Shown here: positions 1 to 5,619 of the stretch, one piece after another
How the letters are laid out: the number at the start of each line of letters is the position of its first letter
Position numbering within the stretch: the stretch's first letter is position 1
Notes under the pieces: model-generated
Told to the model about the DNA's origin: nothing
What the model saw: only the letters and a program-made list of their open reading frames with translations
Database searches by the model: none
Program-made: the position numbers and the translations under genes
From: an uncultured Saprospiraceae bacterium
GTDB taxonomy: Bacteria; Bacteroidota; Bacteroidia; Chitinophagales; Saprospiraceae
NCBI GenBank assembly: GCA_938002705.1
Contig: CALLAG010000349.1
Span: forward strand, 1 to 6,497
Length of the DNA: 6,497 nucleotides
Reading direction: 5' to 3'

Positions 1-17
1 TTAGCCCTTTCAAGTTT

Positions 18-34
18 AGACCGCAGAGCGGTCT
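18..34. repeat. AGA-loop hairpin, type 1, left copy
   Basis: This is a perfect 7-bp inverted repeat, AGACCGC-AGA-GCGGTCT, with a three-base loop. No T-run follows it on the minus strand, which is the direction of the adjacent genes, so it does not look like a standard intrinsic terminator. It is followed by CACTA, similar to the flank of the second hairpin 50 bases away. Confidence 0.8.
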
Positions 35-67
35 CACTAATTTAGCTATAACAAATACTGCTATTCC

Positions 68-84
68 TGACCACAGAGTGGTCA
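68..84. repeat. AGA-loop hairpin, type 2, left copy
   Basis: This is a perfect 7-bp inverted repeat, TGACCAC-AGA-GTGGTCA. It differs from the type 1 hairpin at two base pairs of the stem, and both differences are compensated on the other arm (A-T to T-A, G-C to A-T), while the AGA loop is the same. This suggests that the pairing itself is maintained. Confidence 0.8.
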
Positions 85-137
85 TACTAACTTACGTGTG
101 TTTGTCGTATTTTGGAATATGACTTGATTATAAAATG

Positions 138-290
138 CTATTCTTCATACACCCCACCATAAATCTCTTCCTTCTCCGCTTTCAGGTATCTCTTAAACTT
201 TATAATAGATAGGTTTCTAAAATAGTTTGATCTCTCTGAGATCACTTTAATATGCTTCGGATTATCTATATCAGATAATTTATAAGCCAT
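138..290 (-). CDS. Small 50-aa ORF; C-terminal fragment-like partner of the downstream-duplicated gene
   Basis: This reading frame runs from ATG (290-288) to TAG (140-138), and an in-frame TAA lies three codons upstream of the ATG. Its last ~22 residues (ending KAEKEEIYGGVYEE) resemble the end of the DUF6155-like protein at 437-958 (ending KEEMEEIYGRVYE). Its first ~28 residues (beginning MAYKLSDIDN) show no similarity that I can see to that protein. A GAAAGG stretch lies about 11 bases before the ATG, a possible but distant ribosome-binding site. It may be a remnant left by tandem duplication followed by loss of the 5' part, or a real small gene with a new N-terminus. The function is unknown. 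Confidence 0.4.
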   Translation of the reverse strand: MAYKLSDIDNPKHIKVISERSNYFRNLSIIKFKRYLKAEKEEIYGGVYEE

Positions 291-313
291 GACATATTAA
301 GCCTTTCAAGTTT

Positions 314-330
314 AGACCGCAGAGCGGTCT
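314..330. repeat. AGA-loop hairpin, type 1, right copy
   Basis: It is identical to the hairpin at 18-34 and sits exactly 296 bases from it. On the minus strand it lies downstream of the stop codon at 437-439, inside the gap before the 50-residue reading frame. Confidence 0.8.
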
Positions 331-363
331 CACTATTTTTGCTATAACAAATACTGCTAGTCC

Positions 364-380
364 TGACCACAGAGTGGTCA
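364..380. repeat. AGA-loop hairpin, type 2, right copy
   Basis: It is identical to the hairpin at 68-84, 296 bases away, and 50 bases from the type 1 hairpin as in the left copy. It is the first structured element after the DUF6155-like gene (about 57 bases past the stop) and could act as a 3' RNA-end or stability structure. Without a U-tract, a terminator role is doubtful. Confidence 0.8.
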
Positions 381-436
381 TACTACCTCACGTGTGTTTA
401 TCGTATTTTGGAATATGACTTGATTATAAAATACTA

Positions 437-958
437 TTATTCATACACCCTACCGTAAATCTCTTCCATCTCCTCCTTCAGGTATCTATCAAACCTTATC
501 TTATTAACAATCGCCTTACTCCGATCTTCATAATCATTTTCCATACTGTTCAGCTTAATGAGTGTTAGTGCAGATTCGTAAGTCTTCCTGATTACATTGA
601 ATACTGGCGTCGATGCGAATTCATATTCCCAGACAAACTCTACTGCTGTCTCACAGGTAAATAGATATATATCAATCATGTCATAATCGAATATGGACTT
701 AGCCTTTGTTTCGCTTAGGATTTGATTGACTTTCTGTACTCTTGGACGGCGTGGACGTCGGTAACTTTTAGTGGCGAACTTAGAGGTGATATTTTTCTTA
801 GCTTTATCGTAGAGGCGTTTTCTGTCCGCTTCTGTACCCAGTTCCATTTTATAAAATTCGGGCACTTCTTTTACCTTATTGAAGAGCATCAATAATTCTG
901 ACCTGAGCTCTTCTTCTTCTAACTGATTGATATGTTTTATAAAGCTGGACTTACGCAT
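437..958 (-). CDS. DUF6155-like hypothetical protein
   Basis: This is a complete 173-residue protein of unknown function. The layout fits my memory of the DUF6155 family found in Bacteroidota: an N-terminal helix of the type LEEEELRSELLMLFNKVKEV, then EFYKMEL (~35-40), a lysine-rich helix, a strongly basic RRPRRPRVQK stretch (~67-76), and an all-helical C-terminal half. No signal peptide or membrane segment is visible, so it is probably cytoplasmic; the basic stretch could contact nucleic acid, but that is speculation. The start is the ATG at 958-956. A TACCTTTA box, one base off the Bacteroidota -7 consensus, lies at 974-967, but no TTG is seen at the expected -33 distance. The last 17 codons belong to the 296-bp duplication. 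The family assignment is by pattern recognition only. Confidence 0.75.
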   Translation of the reverse strand: MRKSSFIKHINQLEEEELRSELLMLFNKVKEVPEFYKMELGTEADRKRLYDKAKKNITSKFATKSYRRPRRPRVQKVNQILSETKAKSIFDYDMIDIYLFTCETAVEFVWEYEFASTPVFNVIRKTYESALTLIKLNSMENDYEDRSKAIVNKIRFDRYLKEEMEEIYGRVYE

Positions 959-1008
959 GATGGGCGTAAAGGTAAATAATATTCATAGTAACATAATTCA
1001 TAACATCC

Positions 1009-1047
1009 AAAAAGAAAGAGGCTGCATCACTAATGATACAGCCTCTT
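1009..1047 (-). terminator. Intrinsic terminator of secDF
   Basis: On the minus strand the arms AAGAGGCTG (1047-1039) and CAGCCTCTT (1024-1016) pair perfectly. The pairing continues inward through one G-T wobble and ATCA/TGAT to a four-base TTAG loop, about 14 bp in all. The run TCTTTTT follows at once (1015-1009). It begins 26 bases after the secDF stop codon, which fits a classical Rho-independent terminator ending the secDF transcript before the DUF6155-like gene. Confidence 0.9.
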
Positions 1048-1072
1048 GTATTTCTAATATTATAACTTAAAC

Positions 1073-4000
1073 CTACTTAGCAGATTCTGCTGCAGAAGAG
1101 AAGCTCTTCTTAGCTACTGTCTTAGTTGATTTTTTCATACTTAGATTCTTAGATAGATCTCTTACTATCGGCGTTGCCACGAAGATAGAAGAATATGTAC
1201 CTACTAATATTCCTATGATAATCGCAAAAGCAAATCCTTTGATACTTCCACCACCAAATATGAATAATGGAATAAGCATCACGATCGTCGTTACTGAGGT
1301 AATTATTGTTCTACTGAATGTACTGTTGATAGCCATATTCAATACTTCATCTACAGGCTTCTGAGTGTAGATACCGAGGTATTCTCTTATTCTATCGAAT
1401 ACAATCACGGTATCATTTATAGAGTAACCTATCACTGTAAGTATTGCTGCTATGAATGCTTGATTAATCTCTAATGAGATAGGAATCACATTCCATAGTA
1501 ATGAGAATATACCTAACACGATTAATGAATCATGGAATAAGGCTGCCACGGCACCCATACTAAACTGCCACTTATTAAATCTGATAAAGATGTATAAGAA
1601 GATCAATAGTAATGAGAATAATCCTGCGTACAATGAACTCGTCTTGATATCATCTGCAATCGTAGGTCCTACCTTACTTGAACTTGTAATCGTAATATCA
1701 CCTGGTATCTCAGCATCTTTGAAGTGATCAAATGTTACTGAAGCACCTGATATCTTAGTCAATCCTTCATGCAGTTTTTCCATAGCCATCTCAGAAGCTC
1801 CATCACTGTTATCATTGATGAGGTATGATGTTACTATGTTGAATGAGTTTCTCGTATCTACAGCTTTGACAACGGGCTCTGCACCAAAATACTCTGTCAA
1901 TCCTGTTCTTAATGTCTGCGCATCTACAGTCTTACTATCATCAAACTTAATGTTGTAAGAATATCCACCTTTGAAATCTACTCCAAGATCAAAACCTCTT
2001 GTAAACATACTTCCTAATCCGACTACTAAGAATATACCAGATATCACATAAGCGATCTTTCTCTTACCCATCCAGTCGATGTTAAGATTAGAGAATAGAT
2101 TCTTAGATGGTCCTGTCCAGAAGGCAATGTTTCTATCACCATTTGTCCACCAGTCGATCATCATCTTACCTACAAGTACTGCTGTGAATAATGACGTTAA
2201 CACACCTATGATCAATACTGTAGCGAAACCTTTAATCGGACCAAGTCCAAAATAGAAAAGGACCATCGCAACAAGTATCGTTGTAACATTGGCATCTATG
2301 ATGGCAGAATATGAATTCTTAAAACCATCATTAATAGAGGCTAACATTGTCTTACCTGATCTTACTTCTTCTCGTATCCTCTCATAGATAATTACATTGG
2401 CATCTACTGCCATACCGATCGTCAGTACGATACCCGCTATACCTGGTAATGTCAATACTGTACCAAATGATGCTAATGCTCCAAATATGAAAAAGACATT
2501 AAGTAATAAAGCAAGAATAGAGACGATACCTCCACCACCATAGTAGAACACCATGAATAGTAGTACGATAATAAAACCTATCAAAAGTGCCTTGATACTA
2601 CTATCAATATTCTTAGCTCCTAATGATGGACCTACTGTTTCTGATTGTATGATTTTTAACTTAGCAGGTAACTTACCTACTTCTAAGATATTAGCGAAAT
2701 CTTGTGCTTCTTGTATCGTGAAGTTACCTGTGATCTCTGTAGATCCACCTGTAATCGCTCCGTTATTTACACTTGGTGCTGATACGACTTCGTCATCTAT
2801 ACATATAGCGATCTCTCTTCCACCGTTATTATAAGCTTCTGTAGTCATCTCAGCCCATCTCTGAGCTCCTCTATTATTCATAGAAAGATTAACAGCTATC
2901 TGACCCGTCGGATTAGGCCCACTACTTGTACGTGTGATAACATCACCTTCTATGAGTGCCTTGTCAGATGTTCCTTGTTTTCTGATAAGGTATAATGCGT
3001 ACTCTGGTGCTCCCTCTACGTCCTGAAAAGTCTCAGGTGACTTAGACCATAGAAACTTAGAATCAGTAGGGAAAATTGATTTTACTGCAGGAGAATTTAA
3101 CATCTCTGATATCGCTTTACGCTTATTCTTCTCAGCATATCCAAAAACCACATTACTTCTTGTACCATTATTTACAGATAATAACGATAATAATGGACCT
3201 TGATTAGCAAATGGATCTACAGCTTTGGGCTGTATAGACATCGTCTTCTCTCCAGTATCATTACCTATAGAATCAAGAACAGGAGTATATATCGTATCAA
3301 ATTGTGCTTCCTGACTAGCTTCTAATTCTTCTCCTGTCTGTAAGCTCTTAAGTATTCTATCTGCTTCTATTAACTTTCCTGTGACTGTAGGATCTGATGG
3401 TCTGTAAGTATTCCAAAATTCTAATGCTGCACTGGCTTGTAAGAAACTCTTAGCTCTCTCAGGATTCTCAACTCCTGGTAATTCTACTAAGATCAGATCT
3501 CTTGCATTATCTAATGATATATTAGGTTGTACAACTCCTAACTTATCTATTCTTTGCTTTAATCTTCCGAATGTCAAGTTAACAGTCTCATCAGCTTTCT
3601 CTCTTAATATTCTGATGATCTCTGTGTCATTCATATCAAGATTAACGACCTCACTCATAGAAGCGTCTCTCTTAAATATTGATGCTAAGCTCTTCTTATT
3701 AGGCGCTTTGATCTTAAAATACTCATCTCTGAATATTGTAATAAAATCTTGCTGAGAGCTTTCAAGTCCCTTCTCTGCTGCATCGAGGGCAGCTTTGAAG
3801 TTTTCGTCCTTACTGTTTCTCGATAATCTTACGAGAAGATCTTTTAAGTCTACCTGAAGTACTGAACTCATACCCCCTTTAAGATCCAGTCCTAGAGCGA
3901 GTTGCTTTGATTTTAGATCTTCATATGAGAACTTTCCGATAAGTGGAATAGTCATGATATCTTCTGAAGAAATAGAATCAAGGAAGTTCATCTTAGCTGT

Positions 4001-4168
4001 CTTACGAGCTTCGAATGCTGCATCACCTGTATACTGAGATGCTACTGCATCTGCATGTGCTGCAGCTTGCTTCTCCACCTTTCTTGTCGGGAACATGTAG
4101 AATAACTGTAGCAAACTCACCAAGATGAGCAGTACTAAAAATGTTTTTATTAATCCTTTACCTTGCAT
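1073..4168 (-). CDS. secDF: Protein translocase SecDF, fused SecD-SecF
   Basis: SecDF is the inner-membrane accessory of the SecYEG translocon; it uses the proton gradient to pull exported proteins out on the periplasmic side. The 1031-residue product is a natural SecD-SecF fusion of the kind usual in Bacteroidota. The SecD half has TM1 (~7-27), the LGLDLKGG motif (92-99), a large periplasmic P1 region (~100-520) and five further TM segments (~524-670), with VDANVIIYERIREE at ~588-601. The SecF half has TM7 (~704-722), GVDFKGG (729-735), a P4 region (~740-840) and TM8-12 (~843-998), with GYSINDTVIVFDRIRE at 914-929. Asp589 and Asp919 sit where the conserved transmembrane acidic residues of the proton path are expected. 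A Lys/Ser-rich cytoplasmic tail follows. The start is the ATG at 4168-4166, giving the N-terminus MQGKGLIKTF just before TM1. The gene appears monocistronic, with its own promoter-like box and terminator. Confidence 0.97.
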   Translation of the reverse strand: MQGKGLIKTFLVLLILVSLLQLFYMFPTRKVEKQAAAHADAVASQYTGDAAFEARKTAKMNFLDSISSEDIMTIPLIGKFSYEDLKSKQLALGLDLKGGMSSVLQVDLKDLLVRLSRNSKDENFKAALDAAEKGLESSQQDFITIFRDEYFKIKAPNKKSLASIFKRDASMSEVVNLDMNDTEIIRILREKADETVNLTFGRLKQRIDKLGVVQPNISLDNARDLILVELPGVENPERAKSFLQASAALEFWNTYRPSDPTVTGKLIEADRILKSLQTGEELEASQEAQFDTIYTPVLDSIGNDTGEKTMSIQPKAVDPFANQGPLLSLLSVNNGTRSNVVFGYAEKNKRKAISEMLNSPAVKSIFPTDSKFLWSKSPETFQDVEGAPEYALYLIRKQGTSDKALIEGDVITRTSSGPNPTGQIAVNLSMNNRGAQRWAEMTTEAYNNGGREIAICIDDEVVSAPSVNNGAITGGSTEITGNFTIQEAQDFANILEVGKLPAKLKIIQSETVGPSLGAKNIDSSIKALLIGFIIVLLFMVFYYGGGGIVSILALLLNVFFIFGALASFGTVLTLPGIAGIVLTIGMAVDANVIIYERIREEVRSGKTMLASINDGFKNSYSAIIDANVTTILVAMVLFYFGLGPIKGFATVLIIGVLTSLFTAVLVGKMMIDWWTNGDRNIAFWTGPSKNLFSNLNIDWMGKRKIAYVISGIFLVVGLGSMFTRGFDLGVDFKGGYSYNIKFDDSKTVDAQTLRTGLTEYFGAEPVVKAVDTRNSFNIVTSYLINDNSDGASEMAMEKLHEGLTKISGASVTFDHFKDAEIPGDITITSSSKVGPTIADDIKTSSLYAGLFSLLLIFLYIFIRFNKWQFSMGAVAALFHDSLIVLGIFSLLWNVIPISLEINQAFIAAILTVIGYSINDTVIVFDRIREYLGIYTQKPVDEVLNMAINSTFSRTIITSVTTIVMLIPLFIFGGGSIKGFAFAIIIGILVGTYSSIFVATPIVRDLSKNLSMKKSTKTVAKKSFSSAAESAK

Positions 4169-4182
4169 TTTGTGTTATTTTT

Positions 4183-4202
4183 TTTGCGAAAAACTCCGCA
4201 AA
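4183..4202. repeat. Inverted repeat overlapping the secDF promoter box
   Basis: TTTGCG (4183-4188) and CGCAAA (4197-4202) form a perfect 6-bp inverted repeat with an 8-base centre. The right arm shares four bases with the putative -7 box at 4199-4206, so the palindrome would lie across the transcription start. It could be an operator or a short 5' leader hairpin; chance cannot be excluded. Confidence 0.45.
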
Positions 4203-4206
4203 TATA
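4199..4206 (-). promoter_or_regulatory. Putative Bacteroidota -7 promoter box for secDF
   Basis: On the minus strand this reads TATATTTG, a perfect match to the Bacteroidota sigma-ABfr -7 consensus TAnnTTTG. It lies 30 bases upstream of the secDF ATG, predicting a 5' leader of roughly 20-25 bases. I see no TTG at the usual -33 distance, so the call rests on the -7 element and its position alone. Confidence 0.5.
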
Positions 4207-4300
4207 AGTTTATTAAGAGAAAACGAATGATTAACAAATTAACCATTGTTTACATATATAAAATATTGTTTTTTAATAGATTGTAGCCCTATGATGTAGA

Positions 4301-4317
4301 TACCATAGAGTATGGTA
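4301..4317. repeat. Hairpin downstream of the small lipoprotein gene
   Basis: TACCATA-GAG-TATGGTA is a perfect 7-bp inverted repeat with a three-base loop, 27 bases past the stop codon of the minus-strand gene at 4345. It may mark that transcript's 3' end, but no T-run follows it on either strand, so a terminator role is weak. The rest of the gap (4207-4300) is AT-rich; the only other thing seen is a directly repeated ATTAAC at about 4229-4242. Confidence 0.5.
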
Positions 4318-4344
4318 GCATATTCTTATCTAAAAGAAAGCTAC

Positions 4345-4719
4345 TTATGCCATGAGGGCATTATCATCATTATCTGGAGGAAAGAATAAGGAATTGTAGA
4401 AAGTATGTTCTAATATAGCTGGATTGACCTTAGGGCCATTATCAGCTGATAATTTAGAGCTACTATTAGTTGATATCCAAAATCTTGGATTAGATTCTGT
4501 GTTTAGATACGCCTCAAATGCTTTTAGTTGGTTCTTCTTACTTGATCTTTTGCTGAGACGCTTAGACAGTTGTGAAAAGAAACTTTCACCATATTCTATA
4601 TATGCCTCCTGGGACTCTTGTTCTGGCTGACCACCACAGATATCATTAATCTGCTCGTTATCATCAGAGATACCGTGGCAAGCAAAGAGGAAATATAGTA
4701 TGAGTCCTAAAGTTCGCAT
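4345..4719 (-). CDS. Small predicted lipoprotein, function unknown
   Basis: This encodes 124 residues from the ATG at 4719-4717. The N-terminus MRTLGLILYFLFAC has a basic residue, a hydrophobic core and a Cys at 14 in a lipobox-like LFAC context (Phe at -2 is not ideal), so it is probably a lipoprotein or otherwise exported. The mature part starts acidic, has a Lys/Ser/Arg-rich middle (SKRLSKRSSKK, ~52-62) and ends in an acidic tail. I do not recognise a family. The frame also allows a GTG start at 4734-4732, adding five residues; I prefer the ATG because the GTG lies next to the putative promoter box at 4735-4742. The gene is divergent from the LysM gene at 4864 and is 176 bases upstream of secDF in the same direction. 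Confidence 0.65.
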   Translation of the reverse strand: MRTLGLILYFLFACHGISDDNEQINDICGGQPEQESQEAYIEYGESFFSQLSKRLSKRSSKKNQLKAFEAYLNTESNPRFWISTNSSSKLSADNGPKVNPAILEHTFYNSLFFPPDNDDNALMA

Positions 4720-4734
4720 ATACTTAATCAACAC

Positions 4735-4765
4735 GAAAGGTAGAAATATCTTACGATTCTATCAA
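4735..4765 (-). promoter_or_regulatory. Putative Bacteroidota promoter for the small lipoprotein gene
   Basis: On the minus strand, TTG (4765-4763) is followed after 20 bases by TACCTTTC (4742-4735). This is the -33/-7 arrangement of Bacteroidota promoters with one mismatch in the final base of TAnnTTTG. It would start transcription a few bases before the ATG at 4719 and argues against the GTG start at 4734. The call is by eye only. Confidence 0.35.
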
Positions 4766-4772
4766 TAAAATC

Positions 4773-4792
4773 CAATTATTTGTTGATAATTG
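4773..4792. repeat. Inverted repeat in the divergent intergenic region
   Basis: CAATTAT (4773-4779) and ATAATTG (4786-4792) form a perfect 7-bp inverted repeat around a 6-base centre, in the 144-base gap between two divergently transcribed genes. It could be an operator for either gene. AT-rich palindromes of this length also occur by chance in such sequence. Confidence 0.35.
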
Positions 4793-4863
4793 AATTTTTC
4801 ACGGCATTATACAGTTGGTCTAAGTGTATTATTAATTTCTAAATATCAAAATCAAATAATCGA

Positions 4864-5346
4864 ATGGGTTTATTTTCATTTTTAAAAGGTAGCGGATCTA
4901 AAGCACTTAAAGAAACAGCAGCACGTAACGAAGCTAAAGCAAGATCAGCAGAAGCAGCAAAAGAAAGGCTCGAAGGCTTACTCGAAGGTGTACTATATAG
5001 CGCTGACGTAGGTATCAAAAACATAGACGTAGAGATAGAGAATGATGTCGTCAAGGTATATGGAGAAGCGGGCACTCAAGCAGCGAGAGAAAAAGCGATA
5101 TTAATCTTAGGCAACATGGAAGGTGTCGCAGCGATAGATGATCGTATATCTGTAGTCAGTGTGGAGCCTGCAAAGCCTGAAGCACAGATGTATCAGGTCC
5201 AAAGCGGAGATTCTCTATCTAAGATCGCTAAGCAATTCTACGGAGACCCGATGAAATACACTACGATCTTCGAAGCGAATCAGCCGATGCTAAAGGATCC
5301 GAATATTATACACCCAGGACAGACTTTACGTATTCACGCGTTGTAG
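4864..5346 (+). CDS. kbp: BON-LysM protein, Kbp/YgaU family (LysM peptidoglycan-binding domain protein)
   Basis: The 160-residue protein closely follows E. coli Kbp (YgaU, 149 residues), a soluble cytoplasmic K+-binding protein. It has the N-terminus MGLFSFLKG, a BON domain at ~30-100 (including VEIENDVVKVYGEAGTQAA and GVAAIDDRI), a short linker, and a LysM domain at ~109-158 (YQVQSGDSLSKIAKQFYGD, IFEANQPMLKDP, HPGQTLRI). There is no signal peptide, consistent with a cytoplasmic location despite the LysM domain. An Ala/Lys/Glu-rich helix (~13-40) precedes the BON core. The start is ATG 4864, fixed by the conserved MGLF beginning. It is a single-gene unit, divergent from the lipoprotein gene and closed by its own terminator. 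K+ binding is known for the E. coli protein and only inferred here. Confidence 0.92.
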   Translation: MGLFSFLKGSGSKALKETAARNEAKARSAEAAKERLEGLLEGVLYSADVGIKNIDVEIENDVVKVYGEAGTQAAREKAILILGNMEGVAAIDDRISVVSVEPAKPEAQMYQVQSGDSLSKIAKQFYGDPMKYTTIFEANQPMLKDPNIIHPGQTLRIHAL

Positions 5347-5374
5347 TACAATTCAATAAGAAAAGTAAAATATT

Positions 5375-5407
5375 AACCGAAGCTGCTTTAGTGGCTTCGG
5401 TTTTTTT
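5375..5407 (+). terminator. Intrinsic terminator of kbp
   Basis: AACCGAAGC (5375-5383) pairs perfectly with GCTTCGGTT (5394-5402). Two wobble pairs and one C-G pair inside leave a TTTA loop. The stem is followed by a run of T to 5407 and lies 28 bases past the kbp stop codon. This is a classic Rho-independent terminator. Confidence 0.92.
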
Positions 5408-5443
5408 GTCTGAACTATTATCAGCCTTTAGCGGACAAGTTTA
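5405..5443. repeat. 39-nt degenerate repeat, copy A
   Basis: It aligns without gaps to 5492-5530 at 29 of 39 positions. Shared blocks are TTTGTCTGAA, ATCAGCCT and GACA. Its ends can fold (TGTCTG against CGGACA, one wobble pair). Its first three bases are the tail of the kbp terminator T-run. Confidence 0.6.
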
Positions 5444-5460
5444 ATTGATTATTATCAATT
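5443..5460. repeat. AT-rich inverted repeat
   Basis: AATTGAT (5443-5449) and ATCAATT (5454-5460) are a perfect 7-bp inverted repeat around TATT. It sits between the two 39-nt repeats. No function is evident. Confidence 0.45.
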
Positions 5461-5491
5461 TGATTTTGCCATCACGCTTTGTCTTCCCCTC

Positions 5492-5553
5492 TTTGTCTGA
5501 ATCTTGATCAGCCTCCGGCAGACAGGTCTACAGGATTTCAGGATGAGCAGGAT
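5492..5553. repeat. 39-nt degenerate repeat, copy B, with CAGGAT iterations
   Basis: The part at 5492-5530 is the partner of 5405-5443, with arms TGTCTG and CAGACA that pair perfectly. It runs directly into three CAGGAT units at 5531, 5539 and 5548 (spacings 8 and 9). From memory, CAGGAT-iterated stretches joined to GTCTGAA are a recurring type of interspersed intergenic repeat in Bacteroidota genomes. That identity was not checked. Confidence 0.6.
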
Positions 5554-5566
5554 TCCCATATGATTC

Positions 5567-5599
5567 AGATTTGATAAGTTTCTAAAACTTGTTAAATCT
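5567..5599. repeat. Long 15-bp hairpin
   Basis: 5567-5581 pairs with 5585-5599 around a CTA loop. The inner arms AAGTTT and AAACTT are perfect, and the outer part has two G-T pairs. No T-run follows it on either strand. It lies between the convergent kbp and T9SS genes and could be a 3'-end structure or part of a larger interspersed repeat with the next element. Confidence 0.65.
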
Positions 5600-5619
5600 T
5601 GCTAAGAATAACCACATCT

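Larger units (their letters stand above)
1..193. repeat. Left copy of a 296-bp-period tandem duplication
   Basis: Aligned by eye at an offset of 296 bases, positions 1-200 match 297-496 with 18 mismatches and no gaps (about 91%), and similarity stops soon after position 193. The unit holds the last codons of a minus-strand reading frame plus about 137 bases of its 3' non-coding sequence with two hairpins. The non-coding part (1-137) has 9 mismatches; the coding part (138-193) has 7, so the non-coding part is at least as well conserved. The copy is already similar at base 1, so it may begin left of the window, and more units may lie there. I see no terminal inverted repeats or transposase. Confidence 0.9.
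297..489. repeat. Right copy of the 296-bp-period tandem duplication
   Basis: This is the partner of the repeat at 1-193. It spans the region between the two reading frames and runs into the last 17 codons of the complete gene at 437-958. One substitution differs at the stop codon: this copy has TAA at 439-437 followed directly by an in-frame TAG, whereas the left copy reads GAA there and stops at the TAG, giving one extra Glu. Unequal crossing-over between the copies would delete or add one 296-base unit while leaving the full gene nearly unchanged. Confidence 0.9.

Noticed and set aside
18..380. CRISPR array suggested by regularly placed palindromic repeats
   Set aside because: There are only four short hairpins of two types, the larger spacing is explained by a duplication with similar 'spacers', and no cas gene is present.
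1..440. Integron-like cassette array with attC sites
   Set aside because: The repeats lack the GTTRRRY/RYYYAAC core pair, the homology runs into coding sequence, and no integrase is seen.
1..489. Template/variable repeat pair of a diversity-generating retroelement
   Set aside because: Differences between the copies are of mixed types and not restricted to adenines, they fall mostly in non-coding sequence, and no reverse transcriptase is present.
2553..2834. Plus-strand open frame of 93 residues
   Set aside because: It lies wholly antisense within the well-supported secDF gene and has no recognisable protein features.
4424..4630. Plus-strand open frame of 68 residues
   Set aside because: It is antisense to the small lipoprotein gene, whose signal-peptide-like start makes the minus strand the better choice.
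4783..4811. TTGATA-N17-ATTATA, a sigma70-like promoter before kbp
   Set aside because: The spacing fits enterobacterial promoters, but Bacteroidota use a different consensus, and such AT-rich hexamers are common by chance here.
4839..5075. Minus-strand open frame of 78 residues
   Set aside because: It is a low-complexity Ser/Ala/Leu-rich antisense shadow of the clear BON-LysM gene.
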